Source: Ophiothrix spiculata (taxonomy: Eukaryota; Echinodermata; Ophiuroidea; Amphilepidida; Ophiotrichidae). Taken from it: a DNA stretch of 22,221 bases. The position numbers were made by a program, and so were the translations under genes. The first letter of the stretch is position 1, and each line of letters starts with the position of its first letter. Under the pieces are notes generated by a model. The model was not told the DNA's origin and searched no databases. It saw only the letters and a program-made list of their open reading frames with translations. Below, in pieces: positions 10,439-18,570 of this stretch. The stretch is from NCBI GenBank assembly GCA_000969725.1, contig JXSR01S074698.1. One strand, given 5' to 3'.

Positions 10439-11302
10439 GTAAGTGTGTAAGAAAACTGAATTCATCATGTCATTGCATATCATGGATTTTTATTGATCTA
10501 TTTTTGCCCTTTTCATGCATGGCTTTGCAACTTAAAGACCCACTGTTGAACAGGCCCTACCAACTAAGATTTTCCGTTTTGCCCCTTCCCTACCCTCTCC
10601 AAACAAATCAAAATCAAAATGATGTAAAATAACCCATTTTGGGTAAACTTTGATTTGAAAAATGCTAAAATGGTACCCAAAAAAATTATGTTTTGGTCCC
10701 CACCGAACGAGTTCGCAAAAGGGGACTATAAAATGGGCTCAGTCTGTGTGTCTGTGATGAAAATGTTAACCTACATATTCTTGGAGACCAAGGATCACAC
10801 GTTCCTGAAACTTGGTGGGTGCTCTTAAGGGTGGGGTCGATTGTTGACGCCAAAAATTCAAGGTCACGACAAGGTCATCAGAGGTCATTCAAGGTCAAAT
10901 ATGGTAAACCTTGTTTCCGAATTAAAAAACCTTTTAAATAACATTATCTAAAAAAAAGATGCATCTCTCCTGTGCTTGCACACCCGCCTCTGCTTGGAAA
11001 TCATCAACTTTTGGCCAGTTTTAAGTGTCTAGATTGCATGGTTCCCTTAGTCTCAGCACATGGTGTATTCAGGAGTTGATTGATTGTCACCGGGGATGTA
11101 GAGTCCCCTCAAAGTTCAGAGGAGAGAAGCTGAAATTTCTATCAGCTATATATGAGAATTTTTAAGGCCTAATAATGTCCCAGTAATTGTCCCCAAGGTC
11201 ACAAGTTGCTGGCTATACTCAGAGAACTTCGTATCCAGCCCCCTATCAAAAAAACCTGTGCACGCCACATTAAAAAACATGACCTTATGCTCTTTATAAC
11301 AG
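10439..11302 (+). other. intron E-F (864 bp)
   Basis: The left 240 bases are plain intron. From about 10693 there is a repeat-like segment beginning GGTCCCCACCGAACGAG and AAAAGGGGACTATAAAATGG, with a cluster of AGGTCA half-sites at 10861-10897. Near 11094-11109 the string GGGGATGTAGAGTCCCC is a short palindrome that may mark the other end. The family is not identified. Confidence 0.5.
10861..10897 (+). promoter_or_regulatory. four direct AGGTCA half-sites (DR5, DR4, DR4 spacing)
   Basis: AGGTCA occurs at 10861, 10872, 10882 and 10892, all in the same orientation, with gaps of 5, 4 and 4 bases. In animals, DR5 pairs are typical of retinoic acid receptor sites and DR4 pairs of thyroid or LXR-type receptors. 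Because it lies in a repeat-like segment it may simply be repeat sequence. Function is inferred only from spacing. Confidence 0.35.
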
Positions 11303-11432
11303 GCTGCGGGTAGAAAAGATGATGATGATGATGATGCGTACGAGGAGACAGCCTTGGAAGGATACAACACACCGCTGGATGAAGAAGATGCCCCTGATGA
11401 TGAGTTCATCATCTTCAAGGCTGTCATGCAAG
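11303..11432 (+). CDS. IPO7: importin-7 exon F (Asp run and YEETALEGY)
   Basis: The acceptor is TTTATAACAG and the donor GTAGGA. It encodes [20 protein letters not shown], then [20 protein letters not shown] and VMQ, plus one base of a Gly codon (phase 1). Human IPO7 has [20 protein letters not shown]...FKAIFQ at this point. The six-Asp run comes from a coding GAT microsatellite, so its length may vary between alleles. An open frame on the opposite strand (11146-11562) is only the antisense shadow of this exon. Confidence 0.95.
11320..11337. repeat. (GAT)n coding microsatellite in exon F
   Basis: A run of GAT codons encodes the six-Asp stretch of the importin-7 acidic region. Length change by whole units would keep the frame. 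Confidence 0.85.
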
Positions 11433-11627
11433 GTAGGATTACAAATAGAAATCGTCTAAGGGCAGCAGGAAAACTATTGCCGGTTTGAAAAATGTTATGC
11501 TGTATTCCATTGGTACCAAAGTCGTCATTTTCCTTTGCTTTTATTGCTGCCCTTGGACACACTCCAAAAATATGTTTTAATTTGTATCAAAATGTTAACC
11601 CTAACAGATTTCTTAACTATTTTGTAT
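11433..11627 (+). other. start of intron F-G
   Basis: Plain intron between exon F and the 73-bp tandem array; no feature recognised. Confidence 0.4.
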
Positions 11628-11897
11628 CTCCTCAAAAAAGTGGAGGGTGAAAACGCATGTTTTGACCAGGATTGAACCAGAGACCTCTATTTCCCACCAT
11701 TTGCTCTAAAAGAGATGGGTTAAAACGTGTGTTTGAAGCAGGATTCGAACCGAAGACCTCTGTTTCCCACCATCTGCTCTAAAAGAGATGGGTCAAAACG
11801 TGTGTTTGAACCAGGATTCGAACCGGAGACCTCTGTTTCCCACTATCTGCTCTAAAAGAGATTTAAAAAAAGGGTTAAAACGCAGATTCGAACCCTT
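11628..11897 (-). repeat. 73-bp tandem array with tRNA T-arm motifs
   Basis: CTCTAAAAGAGATGGGT begins units at 11704, 11777 and 11850, an exact 73-base period. A diverged unit precedes them and a partial one follows. Each unit holds GATTCGAACC, which on the minus strand is GGTTCGAATC, the B-box/T-arm consensus. Upstream on the minus strand is an A-box-like TTAGAGCAGATGG. The boxes are closer together than in a true tRNA and no cloverleaf forms, so these are tRNA-like repeats rather than tRNA genes. The period equals a tRNA length, which is suggestive but may be chance. Confidence 0.75.
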
Positions 11898-12195
11898 GGC
11901 AAGCCATCATCAGTTAGCTTGCCGTTATTTTCTTCAGTGATAATCTAAAGTCGTTAGGGTTATACTTATAGATATCAATATAGTATAAAACATTTGTGTT
12001 CCAATCAATTTTTCAACCTCCCCACTTTCCGAAATGAAATTGGCAATTTTGATACCACAAGGAAGCCCATATATATTTCTCATAAATTCTGCAAATTTTA
12101 ACACACATATTTTGGTGTTTTTTTGAAGAGATACGCTCAAAATAATGGTAAATTACCGTAAGATTTTGTTACAAAAATAAATATCATATAGTTTT

Positions 12196-13060
12196 CTATA
12201 GGTCAGTGGTGGGCAATCTACAGGCTGCATGCGGCCCGTATGCTCCTTTTGTGCGGCCCGCCAGCTATATTTTTTTCCGTAGTCAACATTGCTATGGGCC
12301 TCATACATAGCAGTTTATTGAGTTTTAAGACTTTGATATTTTTTTCTTTTAAAATAACGGAAAAAAGTTGTATTTTATTTAATATGAAGCAGTTATGGGA
12401 TTCGAACCCATGACACATGATTATGAAGCGCTTGATTTATCCACTAGACTATCGAGGATTGAGGTGGCAGAAATCGGTTTTTAAACCCCAATAAACTTAA
12501 CGGAATAAATCGATAATACTGTTATATTGATGTGATACACATAATAGACATTAACTGATTAATATAAATATAATCTACAATAACGAACTGTGTATGTGGT
12601 TATGATGTCCCTATACAAATCTTGACTACGGAAAATAATATAGCGGCCCGCCAAGCCCCCAGAGAAAAAATATATCTATATACAATTTGAAGCATGTGCA
12701 GATAAAAATAAAGGCATTCAGCACAAATTTTCAGTGTAACAAAATGCAAGAAAAAAGGCAATTTACTGTATTTTTTCAAGAACTTTTGAGCTGTTAAATT
12801 CTTGAAAATTTGGGTTGTTGGTGTAAATTTATCAGACCAACTTTTGAAATGATTTGTTGATATTGATTGCCGCACCTTTTAATATGCGCACAGGGGTTAT
12901 TGGAAGTGCGATATTTACCGTACCCAATATTGACAAATACATGTAAGCCTCGAGTTTGAATATAATTCTTCTAGTACTACTTTTGGTGCGGCCCGCTAAA
13001 AATATCACAACTCTTTTTTGGCCCGCGGTAGTGAAAAGGTTGCCCACCACTGCTATAGGT
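12196..13060. mobile_element. non-autonomous hAT transposon with 8-bp target duplication
   Basis: Terminal inverted repeats CAGTGGTGGGCAA at the left (12204) and TTGCCCACCACTG at the right (ending 13052) are perfect over 13 bp. They are flanked by identical CTATAGGT duplications (12196-12203 and 13053-13060). The element is 849 bp without the duplications. GCGGCCCGC-type blocks cluster near both ends, as in many hAT/Charlie-like elements. No transposase frame remains: short frames inside match nothing, so it depended on an autonomous relative. A tRNA-like stretch lies inside at 12394-12465. Identical duplications argue for a fairly recent insertion. Confidence 0.9.
12394..12465 (-). other. 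tRNA-like sequence inside the hAT element
   Basis: On the minus strand it reads GATAGTCTAGTGGATAAATC (D-arm and A-box like), then CTTCATAA, then ATGGGTTCGAATCCCAT, a perfect T-arm hairpin with the B box. The acceptor and anticodon stems do not pair, so it is not a working tRNA gene. It could be a tRNA-derived SINE head captured by the transposon, or a degraded tRNA pseudogene. Confidence 0.6.
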
Positions 13061-13455
13061 CATTCTCAGACACATTCATGCCTACAGCATCAATTTGGCT
13101 CAAGATATCAGGGACTTCTGTTCAAGGGATGTGAGCTCTACTGAGCCACCCTGCTCCCTTAAATGCTTTATGGGAGCTCAATTAAAAGAGCGCCTTGCAT
13201 GATGGTATTTACATCTAAATTTCCAGATAGCTGTCCTAATTGCTCTCCTAAAACAATTTGGGAGAGCTTTTGAAAGAGCCCCTGCAAATTTCAAATGGAA
13301 GTCCCTAGATATGCACATCAAACTTGACATATGCTATCTCTAGGTGATTTCCTTTTACTACCCCCCAATTTGAGCCCCATAACTGACAACGCCATTACAT
13401 GGGTAACATAGTCGGGTATCTCCCCTGTAAATCTATCGTCAACATAGTGGTAGAA
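13061..13455 (+). other. intron F-G between hAT element and MITE
   Basis: Read on the minus strand, 13160-13100 contains GGGTGGCTCAGTAGAGCT, similar to a tRNA A box, but a matching B box is weak (CTTGAGCC), so a SINE remnant is only possible. GGGAGAGCTTTTGAAAGAGC and related AGAGC phrases recur at 13170-13280. No gene is seen. Confidence 0.3.
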
Positions 13456-13669
13456 TACTGTATAAGTGGTATATTTCACGCTACATTAATTTCCGAGCTC
13501 AATTTGCCTAGTGCAAAAATAAATATAGTGCGAAAGGTGGTATGTATATTACGCCGCACGTTAAAAAAATCACAACCGTGAAAATTAAAGTACTCAAAAT
13601 GATTCAAAATAGCCCAAAATTAGCTTTGTGCGAAAGTTACTGAGCGCAAAAATGTTGGCGTTTACAGTA
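13456..13669. mobile_element. MITE-like repeat, family 1, copy 2
   Basis: Bounded by TACTGTA (13456-13462) and TACAGTA (13663-13669) as an inverted pair. It shares internal blocks with copy 1 at 902-1066: a GTGG block just inside the left end, AAAATTAGCTTTG, and GCGCAAAAAT near the right end. GCGAAA / TTTCACGC-type strings recur within. It is about 50 bp longer than copy 1. A short non-autonomous DNA element is the best reading. Confidence 0.55.
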
Positions 13670-13788
13670 AAAGAGAACTGATTTTCCTTTAAACTTTTGT
13701 GCCTTCAAATAGTGTAGAATGTGAAGCTTATTGGTTGTTTAAAATCCAGGTTTAAAACATGTACATCTATTTATCTTTACCCGCGCAG

Positions 13789-13905
13789 GAATTGAAACAA
13801 GCAACCCAGTGTGGTACAACGCCTTGACTAGTCAACTGACTGAAGACCAAAAAACAGAACTAAAAGAAGTCGTTTTGATGGCTGATCAGAGGGTGGCAGC
13901 AAGGG
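13789..13905 (+). CDS. IPO7: importin-7 exon G (NPVWY...ADQR)
   Basis: The acceptor is ACCCGCGCAG and the donor GTAAGA. It completes Gly and encodes IETSNPVWYNALTSQLTEDQ, then KTELKEVVLMADQRVAAR, and ends one base into a Glu codon (phase 1). The human counterpart is [39 protein letters not shown]. The 3' half of this exon, together with its donor, is repeated four more times in the intron that follows (13988-14525). Those copies are not part of the reading frame. Confidence 0.95.
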
Positions 13906-14525
13906 GTAAGAATTAAGAACACCCGAGAATAATATGATAGGGTAGATTGGGTTTCTTGGTACGCCTAAGAAGTTTTGTATGTCTAGAGTCAACTGACTGA
14001 AAACCAAAAAAACAGAACTAAAAGAAGTGGTTTTGATGGCTGATCAGAGGGTGGCAACAAGGGGTAAGAATTAAGAAACACCTGGGAATTAATAATATGA
14101 TAGGGTTTCATGGTATGTGTAGGAAGTTTGGTATAATGTCTTGAGTAAACTGAGTAAGGAAAACAGAACTAAAAGAAGTCGTTTGATGGCTGATCAGAGG
14201 ATGGCAACAAGGGGTAAGAATTAAGAACACCCGAGAATAAAATGATAGGGTAGATTAGGTTTCTTGGTTCGTGTAGGAAGTTTGGTATGTCTTGAGTCAA
14301 CTGACTGAATAAAAACCAGAACTACCAGAAGTCATTTTGATGGCTGATCAGAGGATGGCAGCAAGTGGTAAGAATTAATAACACTTGGAAATAATATGAT
14401 AGGGTAGAGAGGGTTTCTTGGTTCGTGTAGGGAGTTTGGTATAATGTCTTGAGTAAACCGAGTAAGGAAAACAGAACTGCAAGCAGTCATTTTGATGGCT
14501 GATCAGAGGATGGTGGCAAGAGGTA
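13831..14525 (+). repeat. five-unit tandem array of exon G 3' half plus its splice donor
   Basis: Units start at 13831 (the real exon), 13988, 14144, 14296 and 14453, with spacings of 157, 156, 152 and 157 bases. Each has a version of GTCAACTGACTGA, CAGAACTAAAAGAAGTC, TTTTGATGGCTGATCAGAGG, then GGTAAGAATTAA and about 80 bp of intron. Copies 2-5 have the donor GT at 14064, 14214, 14368 and 14523; the last is the weaker GTATCA. Copies have small indels that put them out of the importin frame, and none has its own acceptor, because the unit begins inside the exon. They are therefore non-coding duplicates in the intron. Divergence is about 10% by eye. Confidence 0.92.
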
Positions 14526-14567
14526 TCAAAGCCTAATGCTATTCTTAACATGAAATCAGCTTCCTTA

Positions 14568-14823
14568 TGCTGCTTTTATACTTTTGTAGCTTTGCGGATT
14601 TGTAGCTCTGTCGTCTGCTCCGTTTCACACTTTTGTAGCAGTTTTGCAGCTTTGTCGCTTCATGTCGCTCTGAAAGTTTAATTCATTTCAACTTGAAAAA
14701 ATCTTACCGTGCGATTTAACTTTGCCAATATAGATGCTACAACAACCAGAAGCTGCAAGTTTCTGCAAAAATATGCGTCATACAGCGACAAAGCTACAAA
14801 AATACACGAGTATAAAAGCAGCC
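14568..14823. mobile_element. MITE-like element with subterminal inverted repeats
   Basis: The left end GCTGCTTTTATAC...TTTTGTAGCTTTG (from 14568) is the reverse complement of the right-end block CAAAGCTACAAAAATAC...GTATAAAAGCAGC (to 14823), apart from a small gap. TTTGTAGC-type words recur inside. There is no coding capacity and no clear target duplication. A short non-autonomous DNA transposon is the likely identity. Confidence 0.55.
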
Positions 14824-14850
14824 TTAAAATATGATGCCCTTCAGAATCCA

Positions 14851-15133
14851 TAACTCTTACTATCTCATGCTTAAATACAGTTGTAAGTCCAAATACGTCA
14901 TGAAAAAATTTCTGGTACGCCCCGGTTCCCCCTGGGATTCAAACCCCTACCCCGCTATTAAGACTTACCCGCTATCCTGATCCAATGTCCAGCTATGCCA
15001 AGCCACCGAAAGTGGCCTGCCCGGGCAGCAATTTCCTGTCCATTTATATCCGCCGTCTGTGACGCATTCAAACTTAGACGAATTCTTGGTTTCTTACTGT
15101 AGTACTTTGTAGTACGTAGGAGGGTAAGGGTTA
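14851..15133 (-). mobile_element. tRNA-cored repeat, copy 1
   Basis: On the minus strand it has GGTGGCTTGGCATAGCTGG (A-box like) and GGGTTTGAATCCCAGG (B-box like). The ends are TAACTCTTACTATC at the left and GAGGGTAAGGGTTA at the right, an imperfect inverted pair. Its sister copy begins 320 bases further on. This looks like a SINE-type tRNA head inside short inverted termini. Open frames on the minus strand here are incidental. Confidence 0.65.
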
Positions 15134-15170
15134 AGTGATGCATATGTACTTACACATTGATGGTGCTCAA

Positions 15171-15418
15171 TAACCCTTACTCTCGCACGCTTAAATACAG
15201 TCCCAAGTCCGAATACGTCATGAAAAAATTTCTGGTTCCCCCTGGGATTCGAACCCCTGACCCCGCCATCCCGATCCAATGTCCAGCTATGCTAAGCCAC
15301 CAAGCGTGGCCTTCCCGGGCAGCAATTTGCTGACCATTTATATCCGACGTATTCGGACTTAGCCGAATTCTTGATTTCTTACTGTAGTACTTTGTAGTAC
15401 GTAGGAGGGTAAGGGTTA
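15171..15418 (-). mobile_element. tRNA-cored repeat, copy 2
   Basis: Same order of blocks as copy 1: TAACCCTTACTCTC, CGCTTAAATACAGTC, TACGTCATGAAAAAATTTCT, then on the minus strand GGGGTTCGAATCCCAGG and GTGGCTTAGCATAGCTGG, then GTAGTACTTTGTAGTACGTA and GAGGGTAAGGGTTA. The terminal inverted repeats match at 13 of 14 positions. A segment of about 35 bp present in copy 1 (around 14955-14985) is shorter here. It is separated from copy 1 by 37 bp. Confidence 0.7.
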
Positions 15419-15567
15419 ATATTTATTTACCCTGCTCAGTGCTTACAATAGAACAACTGTTTTCATGAAGTGAAAGCTGAAGTGTTCTATTTCCAAAACA
15501 TAGAATATATTGACATGACATATTAACATACATTTTTGTTTTTTTATTTGTTTATTTTTATTTCCAG

Positions 15568-15647
15568 AATCCAAGAGAATAGAAGAAGCCGGTGGCTATC
15601 AATTCCAGAACCCCACAGTACCACAGAATTTCAACTTTGGCTCGTAA
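15568..15647 (+). CDS. IPO7: importin-7 terminal exon H with stop
   Basis: The acceptor is TTTATTTCCAG. It completes the Glu codon and encodes SKRIEEAGGYQFQNPTVPQN, then FNFGS and a TAA at 15645-15647. Human IPO7 ends [26 protein letters not shown] plus a few residues, so the C terminus here is a little shorter but of the same kind. The 3' untranslated region follows directly in the same exon. Confidence 0.95.
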
Positions 15648-15683
15648 CCATGGTCTAATTGCACTGGTAATAGATATCATCAA

Positions 15684-15892
15684 TAAGAGAAGTGTGTATC
15701 CCATCATGCATTGCTTCCTATGGGATTGTTTTTATAGGAAGTTGTGTGAGTAGTTGATGATGAAATGACCCTAAATCAATGCTATTTGGCACTTCGACAT
15801 GTTTTGTCACTAACTATTCGCATGACTTGCCACACAAGTAGTCCCTCCCATAGGAAGCAATGCATATGGGATACTCATAGTATCTTCTCTTA
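15684..15892. repeat. long imperfect inverted repeat (hairpin) in the 3' UTR
   Basis: The left arm, 15684-15725, and the right arm, 15846-15892, are reverse complements with a few mismatches and a small bulge. Both contain TGCATTGCTTCCTATGGGA or its complement, and outer blocks TAAGAGAAG / CTTCTCTTA. The loop is about 120 bases. In RNA this would fold into a stem of about 40 pairs. It may be a small foldback/MITE insertion or a selected hairpin; the sequence alone does not decide. Confidence 0.7.
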
Positions 15893-16375
15893 TCTGGCAC
15901 ACTGGGTATTATTTTGTGTATTTACTTCAAACCTTTTTGTAACTATTTATGTGAAGATGGTGGTTTGCCACATCCATGCATCATAGTCAACTGCAAGATT
16001 ACCTATATACTTAACCTAGGGTCAGTTATTCAGTGAGAGTAATAATTTACATCAGAGGGTGTGGGGATTACAGATGGAATTGTCTTCATCAGCTGATCTA
16101 TTTGAAATGCATGCTCCTTCTGTGGAAGTATTATCCACGCAGGGAGTGAATCTTGTGGAAAGTCGTGCTTGTCCCTGGGGGTCCTCTGGGACACGCATAG
16201 CCTGGAGGTACAAGTGACACGTTATCGTAGAGTCGTGGTTTGGACTAGTTGGGCATTACAAGCAGGATACTTACCCTCATGTACTCTTCTCCAATGTGTC
16301 AATGCTGGGAAGGTAACGGACTGACAAACAGTGACAAGGAAGGAGGTGTTGTCATCCCCTCACCACAAATATAAC

Positions 16376-16381
16376 AATAAA
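16376..16381 (+). promoter_or_regulatory. candidate polyadenylation signal AATAAA
   Basis: Canonical hexamer about 730 bases after the importin-7 stop codon. It is the first AATAAA after the stop that I find in the + strand. Hexamers of this type are common by chance in AT-rich DNA, so support is modest. A second candidate lies at 16970-16975. Confidence 0.4.
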
Positions 16382-16390
16382 AAAATCTGG

Positions 16391-17501
16391 AGTCTGACCC
16401 AAATGCTTAGAAAGATGGGCACTGCAAATACAGGTACCCTTTACCTTTTGTAGACAAACTCATTAGATTTCTCGAGGATTAAGAGTTGTGCGAGTCGGTG
16501 AACTTTTATAATCGGTTTGTGAAATATTCTGTAAGTTGACAAGGATCTAAATGGACTTGCTTGCTGTTGTTTGTGTGAGTTTTATCGCGACTGGACTCTC
16601 GGTACCCATGCCAATATTCTAGCCTTTTAAGAACTAAGGCTGGAGTTGAACAAGCATACATGTAGAAAGAAGAAGGGTTTGCATGTGACATCATTTCCTG
16701 ACAATTTTGTACTTATGACTGCCATCGTGGTGGGAAATTTATATATAAGGCCAAGAAAAAAAAAGGTTTGTCTCAGAAGCCGTTTGCAAAAAGCTATGCG
16801 ATTTTTTTGTTTAAAGGAAATTAACTATGCGCTATTGCTATTTCTATTTCCCCCCCCCCCTTTTTTTTTTAACGGTAAAAAATTTTGATCGCCCAACTTA
16901 CGTGAAGTGCCCAGTTACTTTCTAAGTATGATCCCACCCGTTTTAACTATTGGTAGTCTTGACAGTTGAAATAAAACGTAAAATTCAAGGTAAAATTGCA
17001 ACAGCAAATGACAGCAACCCGGACGACGGTCAATCGCTGGATTACTCACAATACCAGCGCGTAGCTCTACTTTCAAAAACATAGCAATGCGCGTGTCACT
17101 TTTGTCTGATTCGCTCCGAGTTGACTGGTAATTGTAAGCTTAATCAGACGATTTCAAATGGAAATTTCACTCTGTCTGTCAGCAAGCATATTGTAGCCCC
17201 AGCCAAAAAATGTTCAGAATCATAGTGCCTCTCTAACCATGTATGGGTCTAAATAATTATTTTTCACTTTTATTTCACTGCAAATGCGAAAGAATTTTTG
17301 GAAAAGTACATGCTATAGAGCTGATATTTGATTGGTTGATAAAACGGCCTCGTGATCGACATTCCAAAGATTTCCAAATGAATTTTGAAATTGTCTATTG
17401 GAGAGGGTGTTGCATGCATCCCAATATCCATTTTGTTTTTCTTTTTTTTAACACAATTTTTACCCATGTTCGTGTCCGAAATTTATGTGAAACAATGATA
17501 T
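16391..17501. other. downstream region without a recognised gene
   Basis: AT-rich DNA with a C-run/T-run at 16851-16871 and a second AATAAA at 16970. Open frames such as 16646-16888 and 17243-17503 carry no recognisable domain. It may still belong to the importin-7 3' UTR if the distal poly(A) signal is used. Confidence 0.4.
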
Positions 17502-17925
17502 GACAAAAACAAGGAATTTTTATAGGGGAACCGGTATTCTCCACCATTTTGATTCACCGCTGTGTAAATCCTATGGGAAGGCGGCCATCTTGGATTGTCA
17601 CTCATGGAGGGCAAGTTATTGTACCTCCGGCATTTAACAGCTTCGGGTGCCTCACTTGCAGATTCTTCGCAACGGATTAGTGGGAAAATTGGCGTACTTT
17701 GATCAGAGCAAGTCGCAATACACGCTACTTAACTTTAAACACAGACAGGTTTTGCGCATGAAACAAAATGCACACACTGTATATGCGTCAAGTGAAAAAT
17801 TTTGCGATCTGCCTGGATATCAGGCCAAACTCCGAATATATCCGGAGGTACAATAACTCTGCTCCATTAGCGACACAAGACGGTGGAGATTACCGGTTCC
17901 CCTATAAAAATTCCTTGGACAAAAT
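17502..17925. mobile_element. 408-bp terminal-inverted-repeat element, probably hAT-like
   Basis: The ends CAAGGAATTTTTATAGGGGA and its continuation ACCGGTATTCTCCACC (from 17510) are inverted at the right end (to 17917) with one mismatch over about 36 bp. A weaker inverted match (AGTTATTGTACCTCCGG) continues inward. Flanks GACAAAAA (17502-17509) and GACAAAAT (17918-17925) agree at 7 of 8 bases, consistent with an 8-bp target duplication. There is no transposase; open frames inside are incidental. The class assignment rests only on duplication length and the CA start. Confidence 0.75.
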
Positions 17926-18570
17926 GACCAGGATTTGGGATATTAAATCGTGATCAGGATTTTTTTAATCAGGTTGAAATATGTATCAGGTTGGAATGAA
18001 GTACTTAAAAGTAACTGCTGACCGCTGTATTTATTTAACGCTTTCGAAAATGTGATATATTATCCAGTTTAATTATGTTGGGATCTCTTAACTCGGATTA
18101 AGTTGTTGTTGTCTTTATGCTATGCGTATAACTGGCTCCAGAGTCTTGTCAGGAGACGCATCAATTGCTTATGCAAAGAATTATATCTTAATAAATAACT
18201 ACAACGTTAACTTACTTGATGCAAGCGATCAAGCTTTTTCTTAAGTGAGCGCCGGGCGAACTTTACTCTATTGTCTCACGACTTTTTACGCCAGGTGGGA
18301 CAGAAAAAAATGAGATCTATGCGACGATATTTCTTCCTACTACAGCGCCGGGGTCTTACTGTATATATACGAGTCAAAATTTGTGACGAAAATGATTGGA
18401 ACATAATACATATCCATCTGAAGAAAATCAAACAAATTCTTCTTTTATTGATAAATAACTTATTTCCAAATCAAAGTCAAAATTAAATTTGTTCTCTGAC
18501 ATTTTTAAGATCCAGGACCCATTTTTTCCAGATTTCTGGCGCCTGGTCCATTTGGCTTGAGAAAAAGCTT
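17926..18570. other. unassigned sequence
   Basis: AT-rich DNA between two mobile elements. The frame at 18271-18486 resembles no known protein. Nothing else is supported. Confidence 0.4.

Larger units (their letters stand above)
1369..15647 (+). other. IPO7: importin-7/8 gene, 3' two-fifths (8 exons, 7 introns)
   Basis: Nuclear transport receptor of the importin-beta superfamily. It carries cargo such as ribosomal proteins, histone H1 (with importin-beta), SMADs and ERK through the nuclear pore in a Ran-dependent way. Eight exons join in one frame with intron phases 1, 0, 2, 1, 0, 1, 1 and give about 380 residues ending in a stop at 15645. The predicted protein follows vertebrate IPO7 in order: FYEE-type HEAT helix, [45 protein letters not shown], an acidic tract, [22 protein letters not shown], then GGY...FNFG at the C terminus. 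Human IPO7 has about 1,040 residues, so the N-terminal Ran-binding part and most HEAT repeats lie upstream of the window. Invertebrates usually have one gene for the IPO7/IPO8 pair, so the two names cannot be separated here. No break is seen in the coding frame. Confidence 0.96.
15648..16390 (+). other. IPO7: probable 3' untranslated region of the importin-7 gene
   Basis: The sequence after the stop carries no recognised coding frame and no acceptor-like boundary I can support. It includes a long imperfect hairpin (15684-15892). A canonical AATAAA lies at 16376-16381 followed by a T/G-containing stretch, and another lies at 16970-16975. Either could end the transcript; the nearer one is taken as the provisional limit. 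The transcript end itself cannot be read from the sequence. Confidence 0.5.

Noticed and set aside
11146-11562. 138-codon minus-strand frame with a Ser-rich run
   Set aside because: Antisense of importin-7 exon F; the Ser run is the complement of the Asp-coding GAT repeat.
11628-11897. CRISPR array or tRNA gene cluster
   Set aside because: Units abut without unique spacers, and they lack a cloverleaf; the genome is an animal's.
12394-12465. A working tRNA gene (CAT anticodon)
   Set aside because: Only the T arm pairs; acceptor and anticodon stems do not, and it sits inside a transposon.
13988-14525. Additional, mutually exclusive importin exons
   Set aside because: The copies start mid-exon, lack acceptors, carry indels out of frame, and translation past the true donor meets a stop at once (GGTAAGAATTAA).
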